A DNA stretch of 64,000 nucleotides from Helicobacter cappadocius (GTDB taxonomy: Bacteria; Campylobacterota; Campylobacteria; Campylobacterales; Helicobacteraceae), in NCBI RefSeq assembly GCF_030688855.1, contig NZ_JAUYZK010000001.1:1-64000 (forward strand). Direction: 5' to 3'. The notes under the pieces were generated by a model. The model ran no database searches, was not told the DNA's origin, and saw nothing but the letters and a program-made list of their open reading frames with translations. Within the stretch, counting starts at the first letter, position 1. Each line of letters opens with the position of its first letter. Made by a program: the position numbers and the translations under genes. This document shows positions 36,336 through 44,237 of this stretch, piece after piece.

Positions 36336-37259
36336 ATGAAAATAATTAAAAATTCTAGCTTCAGAAGTGATTTTGGTGATGTGTATTATGATGAGTATAT
36401 TCCTGATTGCACTAATGGTGTGGTGATAGCCATTGCACATGGAATGATTGAACACAAAGACAGATACGAATGGCTCTGCACTAGTTTGGCAAAAAAGGGT
36501 TACAATGTTTTTATCAATGATCACAGAGGGCATGGAGAAAGTATCGGAGGAAATATCGTTTGGGGCGAGATGGGTGAAAATGGTTTTGAAAAGGCTGTAG
36601 ATGATATGCTGACCTTTCATAATCTCATCATGCAGAAGTTTCCTTTTCATAGATTTGTATTGCTTGGACATTCGATGGGTTCTTTGCTATCTAGGAGATT
36701 TCTTCAACTCTATGAAGATAAACTTGATGCTCTTATTCTCACAGGAACTCCTTCTCCAAATAAAATGCTAGGATTTGGTGTGGTGCTTTTCAGGATATTG
36801 GAAAAAATGGGGGTAAAGGGTTCGCCCAAAATCAGCGATCTATTTTCTTTCAAATCCCAGTTCAAGCGTAAGGTTCCTCAAAAAGATCGTTTTAAGACCC
36901 ATTGGGCGTGTAGTGATGAAGAAATTATCAAGCTTCGATACAAAGATCCAAAATGTCAGTTTCGTTTTACGCTCAATAGTTTTGCCAATCTTTTTGAAGG
37001 GATGAAAAAAGTTTTCTCCACCTATCCGCATAGTCCTCAAAAAAGGCATTTACCGGTATTATTTTTGAGCGGACAAGAAGATATTTGCGGAGAGTATGGC
37101 AAGGGTGTGGAAAAATCCTATCATCATATCAAATCACAAGGCTATGAAGATGTTACATTAAAGCTCTATGCAAATGCTCGTCATGAAGTCTTCAATGAGC
37201 CAAATAAACTTGAAGTGCTAGATGATATGTTGGTTTGGTTGCATAAACAGGGTTTTTAG
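36336..37259 (+). CDS. Alpha/beta hydrolase (monoacylglycerol lipase/lysophospholipase-like)
   Basis: Serine hydrolase of 307 aa: oxyanion region IAHGMIEHKDRYEW, NDHRGHGES, nucleophile elbow LLGHSMGSLLSRRF with catalytic Ser near residue 113, a likely catalytic Asp in SGQEDICGEYG and His in NARHEVFNE near residue 286. These are hallmarks of the serine aminopeptidase S33/PldB-type subgroup. No signal peptide, so it is cytoplasmic or peripheral. The substrate is probably a lysolipid or other ester; the neighbour FAH gene is transcribed away from it. Confidence 0.85.
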   Translation: MKIIKNSSFRSDFGDVYYDEYIPDCTNGVVIAIAHGMIEHKDRYEWLCTSLAKKGYNVFINDHRGHGESIGGNIVWGEMGENGFEKAVDDMLTFHNLIMQKFPFHRFVLLGHSMGSLLSRRFLQLYEDKLDALILTGTPSPNKMLGFGVVLFRILEKMGVKGSPKISDLFSFKSQFKRKVPQKDRFKTHWACSDEEIIKLRYKDPKCQFRFTLNSFANLFEGMKKVFSTYPHSPQKRHLPVLFLSGQEDICGEYGKGVEKSYHHIKSQGYEDVTLKLYANARHEVFNEPNKLEVLDDMLVWLHKQGF

Positions 37260-37273
37260 AGTATTTAAGAAAT

Positions 37274-37307
37274 TCGCTCCTTGTTTGGCATATGCAAAAA
37301 GGAACGA
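37274..37307. terminator. Hairpin between convergent hydrolase and sulfhydrylase genes
   Basis: TCGCTCCTT pairs with AAGGAACGA (one G-U type mismatch), with a further inner palindrome GCATATGC, in the 133-base gap between convergent genes. It is positioned to terminate the plus-strand hydrolase transcript. A clear T run is lacking. Confidence 0.4.
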
Positions 37308-37392
37308 TGTATTTTAATTATTGTGTGTTTTTAGAAAATCATTTTTACTCCTTTGGATTGGAATATAACAAAAACCTCTTCTAAGAGAGATT

Positions 37393-38673
37393 TTATTTAA
37401 GTGCGATAGTTAAATCCTCTATCAAATCCTCTGCATCCTCGATTCCTACACTCAAGCGAATGAGGCTTGAAGAAATATTGGCTTTTTCTAGCTCTTCTTT
37501 GCTGAGTTGCGAATGAGTAGTGGATGCAGGATGAACGATGAGAGATTTTGTATCTCCAATATTAACCACAATAGAAAATAAGTTTGTGCTATTACAAACT
37601 TTTTTGGCTTCTTCAAAATCTCCTTTGATTTCAAAACTTACTAGTCCTGAGCACAAATTATCTTTGAAATATTTTTTGGCTAGTTCTTTATAAGGGCTGT
37701 TTTGTATTGATGGGTAATTTACAGATTTTATCTTCGGGTGATCGCATAAAAAAGACGCGATTTTTTGGGCATTTAAGCTATGCTCATATATACGAACCTT
37801 GAGTGTTTCAAGTCCCTGTAAGACAATCCAAGAGTTAAAAGCACTCAGGGATGCTCCAATATCTCTAAGCAATGCAGTACGTACGCGGAGATTGAAAATA
37901 GGTAAATTCACATCAGCATACACTAGGCCATGATAGCTTGTATCAGGGGTGTTAAAATGCTCATATCGTGGGTTATTTTTGATGAGGTGATTGAGCGAGG
38001 GTGAATCAATAATTGCTCCTGCTATAACACTTCCTTGACCACTGATATATTTAGATAGACTATGAACCACAACATCTACCCCCCATTTAATGGGATTACA
38101 CAAAATAGGTGTAGCTACAGTGTTGTCACAGATACTGATAATACTGTGTTTTTTTGCGATAGCTACTATTTCTTCAATAGGTGCGATAGCGATCTGAGGA
38201 TTGCTTAGACTTTCAAAGAAAATAGCTTTTGTTTTTGTATCAATAAGTGCCTCTAATGTGCTTATATCATCGATACAAAATACTCTCGCTTGTATGCCAA
38301 ACCTTTTTAAGGTGTGTAAAAAAAGATTTGAACTGCCTCCATAGATTTTATCTGCGATAAGGATGTTATCTCCTGCTTGTGCGATGTTGGCTATGGCGTA
38401 AAAAATCGCTGAAGAGCCACTAGAAGTAACCACTGCACTCGCTCCACCTTCAAGTGCAGCTAGTCTTTTTTCTAACACATCGTTGGTCGGATTGGTGAGT
38501 CGTGAGTAAATATTTCCTAATTCTTTTAGAGCAAATCTTGCTCCAGCTTGCTCAGCGTTGTCGAATTCATAAGCAGTGCTTTGATAGATGGGAACACTCA
38601 TTGTTTTTTGTGTATCCTTGGTGTATCCAGCTTGTATGGCTAAAGTTTGGGGTTTGTATATTTTGCTTGACAT
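37393..38673 (-). CDS. metY: O-acetylhomoserine sulfhydrylase (Cys/Met metabolism PLP enzyme)
   Basis: PLP enzyme of 426 aa, normal for O-acetylhomoserine (thiol)-lyase, making homocysteine from O-acetylhomoserine and sulfide for methionine synthesis. Evidence: YSRLTNPTNDVLEKRLAALEGG, the cofactor segment ISICDNTVATPIL, and the PLP lysine in VVHSLSKYISGQGSV near residue 206. The length and ISGQG context favour MetY over MetB (about 380 aa). Its promoter carries two palindromic operator-like sites (38734-38748 and 38789-38819), so it is probably under a dedicated repressor. Confidence 0.88.
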   Translation of the reverse strand: MSSKIYKPQTLAIQAGYTKDTQKTMSVPIYQSTAYEFDNAEQAGARFALKELGNIYSRLTNPTNDVLEKRLAALEGGASAVVTSSGSSAIFYAIANIAQAGDNILIADKIYGGSSNLFLHTLKRFGIQARVFCIDDISTLEALIDTKTKAIFFESLSNPQIAIAPIEEIVAIAKKHSIISICDNTVATPILCNPIKWGVDVVVHSLSKYISGQGSVIAGAIIDSPSLNHLIKNNPRYEHFNTPDTSYHGLVYADVNLPIFNLRVRTALLRDIGASLSAFNSWIVLQGLETLKVRIYEHSLNAQKIASFLCDHPKIKSVNYPSIQNSPYKELAKKYFKDNLCSGLVSFEIKGDFEEAKKVCNSTNLFSIVVNIGDTKSLIVHPASTTHSQLSKEELEKANISSSLIRLSVGIEDAEDLIEDLTIALK

Positions 38674-38733
38674 AAAAAATCCTTTTTTTGAATTTGATGA
38701 TTAATCAGGATCTAATTTATCTAAATATTATTA

Positions 38734-38748
38734 AACACGATATGTGTT
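38734..38748. promoter_or_regulatory. Operator-like palindrome O1 at the metY start site
   Basis: AACAC-GATAT-GTGTT, directly downstream of the minus-strand TATAAT (38749-38754), thus covering the predicted transcription start of metY. The same 15-base core occurs in O2 with the identical GATAT spacer. A repressor bound here would block initiation. The cognate regulator is not in the window. Confidence 0.65.
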
Positions 38749-38754
38749 ATTATA
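38749..38754 (-). promoter_or_regulatory. -10 element of the metY promoter
   Basis: Perfect TATAAT on the minus strand about 76 bases upstream of the metY ATG at 38673. It is flanked by O1 on the downstream side and O2 about 35 bases upstream. Confidence 0.6.
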
Positions 38755-38788
38755 AAATAATACTATTTTGATTTTAAATTGTTACAAT

Positions 38789-38819
38789 AATATACAAACA
38801 CGATATGTGTTTGTATATT
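38789..38819. promoter_or_regulatory. Operator-like palindrome O2 upstream of the metY promoter
   Basis: Perfect inverted repeat with 13-base arms (left arm AATATACAAACAC) around the spacer GATAT. Its inner 15 bases are identical to O1. Its centre is 63 bases from that of O1, six helical turns, placing both on the same DNA face and allowing cooperative binding or looping. It lies upstream of the metY core promoter. Confidence 0.7.
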
Positions 38820-38958
38820 TAATATATTAAATATTCTCAATAAAACATGTTGTATGATAGCTGCAGGGGGCAAAGCTTTGAGCTGAAAATAAAGTATTTC
38901 TAAAATATGATAGCTACATAATTTATCAACAAAAAGCTATTTTAAAACATCCAATTAC

Positions 38959-38992
38959 ACCAATCAAAGAGTGAAATTTCTTTGATTGGTGA
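38959..38992 (-). terminator. Intrinsic terminator-like hairpin after polA
   Basis: CACCAATCAAAGA and TCTTTGATTGGTG form a perfect 13-bp stem with an 8-base loop, starting 25 bases beyond the polA stop on the minus strand. The following minus-strand bases are moderately T-rich. It insulates metY from polA transcripts. Confidence 0.75.
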
Positions 38993-39017
38993 TTTTATAG
39001 GGTTTGTTGTGTAGAAA

Positions 39018-41735
39018 TTATTTAAGTTCTGCCCAATTTTTACCCAAGCTAATCCCACATTTTAGAGGCACATTTAATGTATAGACATTATTCATTATTG
39101 CTTCGATTTCCTTAGATGTTTGCTCAGCGAGTTCTTTAGGAAGCTCAAAAATCAATTCATCATGCACTTGAATAAGTAATTTTACAGAGGTATTTTTGAA
39201 ATTTTCATATATTTTAAGCATCGATAGTTTGATAAGATCAGCTGCACTTCCTTGAAAAATCGAATTGATACCTTCGCGTAAGTAATTTGCCCTCATCAAT
39301 TCTGTTGCATTTGCAAAATCAAAATATCGTCGATGTCCTAGTAATGTTTGAGCATAGCCATTAGCAAGAATCTGTTCTTCTTGGTATTTTAAAAAGTTTT
39401 TGACCGTAGGAAAGGATTCAAAATAGCTTTCAATGTATGTTTTTGCTTCTTTTGGTGATATTTTGAGTGTTTGGGCGAGTTTTTTTGAACCCATTCCATA
39501 GATAAGTCCAAAATTGATGGATTTTGCTATGGATCGTTTTTGCGATGCGTTTTCTTCCCCAAATATTCTAATAGCAGTTTCCATGTGGATATCTTTGTCT
39601 GTTTTGAATGCCTCCATGAGATCTTTGTCCATACAAAAATGTGCAAGTAATCGGAGTTCAATTTGCGAATAATCCACGCTTAAAAAAGTATTTTTTTTAT
39701 CGCTAATGATAAAACCTTCACGAATCTGTTTTCCTGCTTCAGTCCTCACAGGGATGTTTTGCAGATTTGGAGATTTTGAACTCAATCTACCTGTAGCAGT
39801 CCCTGTTTGTAAAAATGATGTATGGATTTTGTGTTCATCATTGTTGAGCTTGAGTAGAGGTTCTATGTAGGTATTTTTGAGTTTGAAAATCTCACGATAT
39901 TCCATAATCTCAGAGATAACAGGGTGTTCATTTAGCAATCCTTCTAAAGTCCTCTCATCAGTGCTATAGCCACCTTTTATTTGTCTGCCACCTTTAAGCC
40001 CTAGTTTTCCAAATAGCACTTCAGCGAGTTGTTTAGGGGAGTTGAGATTAAAATCAAAGCCTATGTGTTTGTGGATATTGTTTTGAATGATGGAGAGTTT
40101 ATTTGAAAGTTCTAAACGAAGTTTCTCAAACCAATTTACATTGATTTTTATTCCATTGGTTTCCATATCCACAAGCACTTTGATGAGAGGGAATTCCAAA
40201 TTTTGGGCAATTTCTATGAGATAATCAAGCTCTTTAGAGCGAAGTTCTTCTATAAGTTTTTCATATAAGCACATACTGGCTACTGCATCTTCAGCAGCGT
40301 ATTTTGTCGCATCCTCAAGGGAGACGCTTGAAAAATTTGCTCCCTTGCTCACGATGGCTTCAAAAGCTATCATTTTGTGAGAAAACCATCTTTCCATCTG
40401 ACTATCTAGTCCTACGCTCATCACGCTATCAAATAGCCATGCTAAAATCATTGAATCTTTTATATAGTTTTGAGGTTTTATGCCGAAATTATTTTGAGCG
40501 ATGAGGAGGTCAAATTTCAGGTTATGCCCGATAAGCGGATGAGAAAATATTTTTTCTATGGCTTTTTTTGCACTTTCTTTAGATATTTGGGTTTCAACAC
40601 CTAGATAGTTGTGTGCAATAGGCACATAGTAGCCATTTTTTCGATCAAAGCAAAAGCTAAATCCAACCATATTTGCATTTTGCACATCAATAGAATCTGT
40701 TTCACAGTCATAGGATATTTCAGTACTAGAGGGAATTGAATCTAAGATTTCAAATAGTTTATTTTCATCATTGAGCAAATGCGAAGTGTAAGAGAAGCTA
40801 GATTCTGAAAAGGCATTAAGCCCCCCGATGCCTTTTGATTTTGCCATAAAGGCTTTGGCGGGTTGGGTCATTGGCATACCCTTTAGACGCTGGACAAGCT
40901 TGATGAATTCATACTCTTCAAGCTCATCTACGATAGCTAATAGGGGGTTTGTAAGAGGCATTTTACAGATTTGTAAGTCAAAATCATCAATCAAATCGGT
41001 TTTTAAAGTAACGAGTTTTTTGCTCAAATATGCCATTTCTTTGTGTTCTTTGATGAGATTAGCGATTCTTGGACTGACTGTTTCTTGCAACTTTTCTAGG
41101 TTTGCGTAGATATTATCGAGATTTCCAAATTTTTTGATAAGTTTTTCGGCTGTTTTTGCTCCGATACCTTTGATGCCAGGTACATTATCGCTATTGTCTC
41201 CCACTAAGCTCTGATAATCAATGAATTCATGAGGGTGTATGCCATATTTTGTCAGGCATTCTTTTTCTGTGATATCTTTTCTTGAAGTAGGGTTGTATAG
41301 ATAGGTATTTTCATCAATGAGTTGATAGAGATCTTTATCATGGCTGATGATACGCACTTGTAGGTTTTTTCTCGTAGCAATATGGCTAAGTGAGGCAATA
41401 GCATCATCAGCTTCATACCCATCAAAGGATAGATTTAATAACCCCATTTTTTCTATCCATTTGATGGCAATAGGGAGTTGCATCAGTAAGTCTTGAGGCG
41501 TCTCCATGCGAGTGCCTTTGTATTCTGGATAGATTTCCTTGCGTTTATTTTGTCCCCGTCCTTCAAGTGCAAAGACAATATAATCTGATAATCCTTCTTT
41601 GTGTAGATTCATAATTAGATTAGCAAAGCCTAGTAGAAGACTCGTGGGGAAGCCTTGAGCATTCTTGAGTGGAGGGAGGGCATAGAAGCTACGAAAAAAG
41701 AACCCGAAGGTGTCAATAATAGTTAATGTTTGCAT
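39018..41735 (-). CDS. polA: DNA polymerase I
   Basis: Repair and Okazaki-fragment-processing polymerase of 905 aa. Domains: 5'-nuclease (about 1-290, IISHDKDLYQLI and GVKGIGAKTA-type GIKGIGAKTAEKL), 3'-5' exonuclease-like (about 320-510) and polymerase (about 520-905) with motif A SVDYSQIELRLLAHF, motif B KSINFGLIYGMGSKKLA and motif C QVHDELIFELP. The exonuclease metal ligands appear present (SYDCETDS, HNLKFDLLI, AAEDAV), so proofreading may be intact; H. pylori PolI has been reported to lack it. The ATG at 41735 is 8 bases after the thyX stop. Confidence 0.95.
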   Translation of the reverse strand: MQTLTIIDTFGFFFRSFYALPPLKNAQGFPTSLLLGFANLIMNLHKEGLSDYIVFALEGRGQNKRKEIYPEYKGTRMETPQDLLMQLPIAIKWIEKMGLLNLSFDGYEADDAIASLSHIATRKNLQVRIISHDKDLYQLIDENTYLYNPTSRKDITEKECLTKYGIHPHEFIDYQSLVGDNSDNVPGIKGIGAKTAEKLIKKFGNLDNIYANLEKLQETVSPRIANLIKEHKEMAYLSKKLVTLKTDLIDDFDLQICKMPLTNPLLAIVDELEEYEFIKLVQRLKGMPMTQPAKAFMAKSKGIGGLNAFSESSFSYTSHLLNDENKLFEILDSIPSSTEISYDCETDSIDVQNANMVGFSFCFDRKNGYYVPIAHNYLGVETQISKESAKKAIEKIFSHPLIGHNLKFDLLIAQNNFGIKPQNYIKDSMILAWLFDSVMSVGLDSQMERWFSHKMIAFEAIVSKGANFSSVSLEDATKYAAEDAVASMCLYEKLIEELRSKELDYLIEIAQNLEFPLIKVLVDMETNGIKINVNWFEKLRLELSNKLSIIQNNIHKHIGFDFNLNSPKQLAEVLFGKLGLKGGRQIKGGYSTDERTLEGLLNEHPVISEIMEYREIFKLKNTYIEPLLKLNNDEHKIHTSFLQTGTATGRLSSKSPNLQNIPVRTEAGKQIREGFIISDKKNTFLSVDYSQIELRLLAHFCMDKDLMEAFKTDKDIHMETAIRIFGEENASQKRSIAKSINFGLIYGMGSKKLAQTLKISPKEAKTYIESYFESFPTVKNFLKYQEEQILANGYAQTLLGHRRYFDFANATELMRANYLREGINSIFQGSAADLIKLSMLKIYENFKNTSVKLLIQVHDELIFELPKELAEQTSKEIEAIMNNVYTLNVPLKCGISLGKNWAELK

Positions 41736-41743
41736 AGATGGTA

Positions 41744-42382
41744 TCAATTCTTCTCATAAGGCTGGGTTATTTTCTCTTCAAAAATAAACTTATGTTCCTG
41801 TGGGAGTGCATTATAAATACTATGGGCGAGTTTTTGGATTTCCCACAGAGCTGCTCTATTTGTACGAAGTTCTAGGAAGTTTTGCAGACTTCTAGCGTTG
41901 ATGCTCCAGTGAAGTTCTGTTTTGTAACATTCGGGCATCGCGTATTTGGCTAGATCGTTTCCTATAGGTTCAAGGAGGAGTTTTCGAAGGTTTTCTAATG
42001 CTGAAATAGAGGCTATATTGACATTTTCATTTGAGGTAAAAACGATGTATTTTTCAGCTCTTTTTTGATTTTCTTCATTGATAGGAAGGAAGGAAGGCTC
42101 TTCTTTGATCTCTTTGAGTGTATAGCGAGAGGATTTGACGCTATAACTTGCCATGCGATGACGAGCAAGTTCTTGCAAACAAGCACGGCTAATGCCTTGA
42201 ATATAGAAATTATAATATAAGTGTTCTAGGGTGCTAGAGTGTTTGTTTTTGTTTCCGACACGATCAATGAGAGAGAGGTCTTTTTCGCCACCTCCATCAG
42301 ATTTATCAAAGCTCTGCCAACAAGTGCGGATAGCCATCGAACAGACTTCTAAGGGGGTATAGTGCTTGAGTGTAACTTTCAT
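41744..42382 (-). CDS. thyX: FAD-dependent thymidylate synthase
   Basis: Flavin-dependent enzyme making dTMP from dUMP, used in Campylobacterota in place of ThyA. The 212-aa protein bears the ThyX motif ELARHRMASYSVKSSRYTL (RHRxxSxxxxSxR) near residue 75 and TEL...NARSLQNFLELRTNRAALWEI near the C terminus. The ATG at 42382 has AAGGA 6 bases upstream; an ATG 27 bases earlier is unsupported. It is probably co-transcribed with polA, joining dTMP supply and DNA repair synthesis. Confidence 0.95.
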   Translation of the reverse strand: MKVTLKHYTPLEVCSMAIRTCWQSFDKSDGGGEKDLSLIDRVGNKNKHSSTLEHLYYNFYIQGISRACLQELARHRMASYSVKSSRYTLKEIKEEPSFLPINEENQKRAEKYIVFTSNENVNIASISALENLRKLLLEPIGNDLAKYAMPECYKTELHWSINARSLQNFLELRTNRAALWEIQKLAHSIYNALPQEHKFIFEEKITQPYEKN

Positions 42383-42514
42383 AAATATCCTTTTTGGAAT
42401 TTTACACATATGTCGCTTAAAAAATCAATCAATATGATTTTGGCTTAAAAGAGTTCTTTCTTTAAGATGTTACCTGAAGTTAATTTTTGGATTTAAGATG
42501 AATTTTGTTTAGGG

Positions 42515-42706
42515 TTATTTGTTGTATAGATTGTCTCCTAGCTTTTTGAATTCTTCATATTGGTTTTTGAGTGTATGGAGAATTTCTTCGTATTGAAAGC
42601 TTAGCATCACGCGTCTATAAAGTTCGGGTTTGTCTTTTCGCCAATTTCGCAAAGTTTTTGCATCTACGCCGATGATTCTAGCTATGTCCTGCTGAGTAAA
42701 TTTCAT
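42515..42706 (-). CDS. Small helix-turn-helix protein
   Basis: A 63-aa protein whose first half, FTQQDIARIIGVDAKTLRNWRKDKP, is a clear HTH of the kind that recognises DNA in Xre/MerR-like or transposase-derived proteins, followed by a charged helix (YEEILHTLKNQYEEFKKLG). The ATG at 42706 has GAGG suitably upstream; a TTG 12 bases before it overlaps that site. It is transcribed divergently from the six-gene operon starting at 42845, the usual place for a local regulator. Function otherwise unknown. Confidence 0.7.
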   Translation of the reverse strand: MKFTQQDIARIIGVDAKTLRNWRKDKPELYRRVMLSFQYEEILHTLKNQYEEFKKLGDNLYNK

Positions 42707-42844
42707 CTCTATCCTCAAGTAATTTTTATTAAAATCTACTTGAAAATATTTTTAAACAAAATTCAGTAATATTTACCTATTTAAAACTAAATTTAAGGAA
42801 ATAATACCTAAAATGTTTGGATAATTTTGTAAAGGTAGATATTT

Positions 42845-43414
42845 ATGAATGTAAAAATAGCAATAAAATTCTTGATTGGCTTTATACTGATGGGTATGGC
42901 TTGTTTTTTGAATGCAGACGAACTTGCAAACAAAATGCCACCACTTGAAAAATCTTTTATAAAGATTATGAATAAGGCTATTGATGAATTCGTAGCCACG
43001 ACCAATGAAGTTAAAAAAACTAAAATACAACTTCATTTGCAAAATTCATTATCCAATCTACTCAAAGATAGAGTAGCAAAAAATTGGGTTGGGGAGGTAA
43101 TCAGCATTCGTTCTGATGATTCTGATGGTTCAGCAAGAATAACAGTTGGATTATTAATAAAATACGGAAAGGCTATTGCAGTGACAACACTTGACAATAA
43201 GGCTTTCGATGATAAGTATCACACACATACAGGTATAGACATTGAGACTAATCTGTATAATGCCGTATCTGAACTAGAGATAGGAGACAAAGTAGTGTTT
43301 TCTGGTCAGTTTATTTTATCACAGCCTACTCTTCTGATTCAGGATTCGCTTGGTCTGAGTGGTTTTAAATTTACTAGCATCAGAAAAATAAATGATGATA
43401 AAAAATCAAAATAA
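42845..43414 (+). CDS. Exported OB-fold-like protein, gene 1 of six-gene operon
   Basis: A 189-aa protein I cannot assign to a named function. It has an N-terminal signal segment (about 5-24, IAIKFLIGFILMGMACFLNA), a helical part, and a C-terminal beta-rich domain (about 75-175) with WVGEVISIRSDD and LEIGDKVVFSGQFILSQ, the pattern of small bacterial OB-folds (tRNA_anti-like). Gene 3 of the same operon has a similar domain. It is first in a compact operon and has an AAAGG ribosome site. It probably works in the periplasm. Confidence 0.6.
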   Translation: MNVKIAIKFLIGFILMGMACFLNADELANKMPPLEKSFIKIMNKAIDEFVATTNEVKKTKIQLHLQNSLSNLLKDRVAKNWVGEVISIRSDDSDGSARITVGLLIKYGKAIAVTTLDNKAFDDKYHTHTGIDIETNLYNAVSELEIGDKVVFSGQFILSQPTLLIQDSLGLSGFKFTSIRKINDDKKSK

Positions 43415-43425
43415 AGGAGTCGAAA

Positions 43426-43641
43426 ATGGACAGAGAAACAGAAAGAGAAATTACAAGATTAGTTAATAAAGAGGTGGAAACAGCTATCAAAAAGTTTGAA
43501 TATTCACTGGATAAACAGCTAGATAAAATCGTGCGAATGATAAGTGACAGTGAGAAAAGTATCCGTAAAGATGTCGAATATCAAATCCGAAAAGAACATG
43601 ACAATATGATAAGAGAAATAGAAAAGAGGATGAGGAAATGA
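43426..43641 (+). CDS. Short coiled-coil protein, gene 2 of the operon
   Basis: A 71-aa, highly charged, wholly helical protein with heptad spacing throughout (REITRLVNKEVETAIKKFEY, then IRKDVEYQIRKEHDNMIREI). No catalytic motif and no membrane segment. It probably oligomerises or binds another coiled coil, possibly the C-terminal one of gene 5. AAGGAG precedes the ATG, and its stop overlaps the start of gene 3 (ATGA), showing it is a real, translated member of the operon. Confidence 0.65.
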   Translation: MDRETEREITRLVNKEVETAIKKFEYSLDKQLDKIVRMISDSEKSIRKDVEYQIRKEHDNMIREIEKRMRK

Positions 43642-44027
43642 GAATTTATATTGTAAGTATATTTTTATTTTTGAGTTTAGGAAACTTTTTGGCGGCATCA
43701 AACAGTAATTCGAAAATTTTTAAAACAACCCCTGATGAGCTTGATCAAATGTTTAGCGAAAATGAACTTTTTGCTAATGAAAAATTAGATGGAAAATCAG
43801 TAGAGATAACAGGAGTTATTGCGTCAATTGGGAAAAGTATGGGCAAACCATATGTTGAATTTAAATTAAGTAATAGTTTCCTTGTAGCAGTTATGTTTGT
43901 AGAAATTTCTGAAATAAACTCTCTAACGAATCTAAGAAAAGGCCAAACTACATCCTTAATTTGTGAAAAAATATCTTATTTTATGTTTCCAACAGGAGAA
44001 AATTGCACCATTAAGAGGAGTAAATAA
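43638..44027 (+). CDS. Exported OB-fold (tRNA_anti-like) protein, gene 3 of the operon
   Basis: A 129-aa protein with signal peptide (MRIYIVSIFLFLSLGNFLAA) and a single small beta domain: LDQMFSENELFANEKLDGKSVEITGVIASIGKS... then YVEFKLSNSFLVAVMFV and LRKGQTTSLICEKIS. The layout 'L-x-x-x-F-x-x-N-x-x-A-x-x-x-x-x-G-K-x-V-x-V-x-G-x-I' is that of tRNA_anti-like OB-fold proteins, often found next to superinfection-immunity genes. It overlaps gene 2 and abuts gene 4 with no gap. Likely periplasmic; ligand unknown. Confidence 0.68.
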   Translation: MRIYIVSIFLFLSLGNFLAASNSNSKIFKTTPDELDQMFSENELFANEKLDGKSVEITGVIASIGKSMGKPYVEFKLSNSFLVAVMFVEISEINSLTNLRKGQTTSLICEKISYFMFPTGENCTIKRSK

Positions 44028-44237
44028 ATGGATACTTTAATCCTTGTAATTATTTTAGGATATTTTTTTCCCACGATTATTTCTCTGCTGAGGCGACATA
44101 ATGTTGGAGGTGTATTGATTATCAATTTCCTGTTGGGTTGGTCTGTGATTGGATGGATAATTTCCTTGATAATGGCGTGTGGAAGTCAGTCTAAGACTGT
44201 AATTATAAATAATAATTCTAAAAAGGAGAAAGAATGA
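44028..44237 (+). CDS. Superinfection-immunity-like membrane protein, gene 4
   Basis: A 69-aa protein with two membrane helices (about 3-20 and 28-52) and the segment HNVGGVLIINFLLGWSVIGWIISLIMAC. The GW-x-x-IGW hallmark belongs to the Imm_superinfect family, named for phage T4 Imm, which blocks DNA entry of a second phage. Many bacterial members have unknown roles, so exclusion activity is inference. Its stop overlaps the start of gene 5 (ATGA). Confidence 0.75.
   Translation: MDTLILVIILGYFFPTIISLLRRHNVGGVLIINFLLGWSVIGWIISLIMACGSQSKTVIINNNSKKEKE

Larger units (their letters stand above)
38674..39017. other. 344-base regulatory gap between metY and polA
   Basis: No gene. It holds the metY promoter (TATAAT on the minus strand at 38749-38754), two related palindromes described separately, an isolated 10-bp palindrome CAAAGCTTTG at 38871-38880, two copies of a short TGATAGCT word (near 38855 and 38909), and the polA terminator hairpin. 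Apart from these, the sequence is AT-rich without open frames. Confidence 0.7.

Noticed and set aside
36318-36671. Minus-strand open frame opposite the alpha/beta hydrolase start
   Set aside because: It covers the conserved N terminus of the hydrolase in reverse and has no supporting signal.
38846-38880. AACATGTT and CAAAGCTTTG palindromes as further metY operators
   Set aside because: They do not share the AACACGATATGTGTT core and are far upstream of the promoter.
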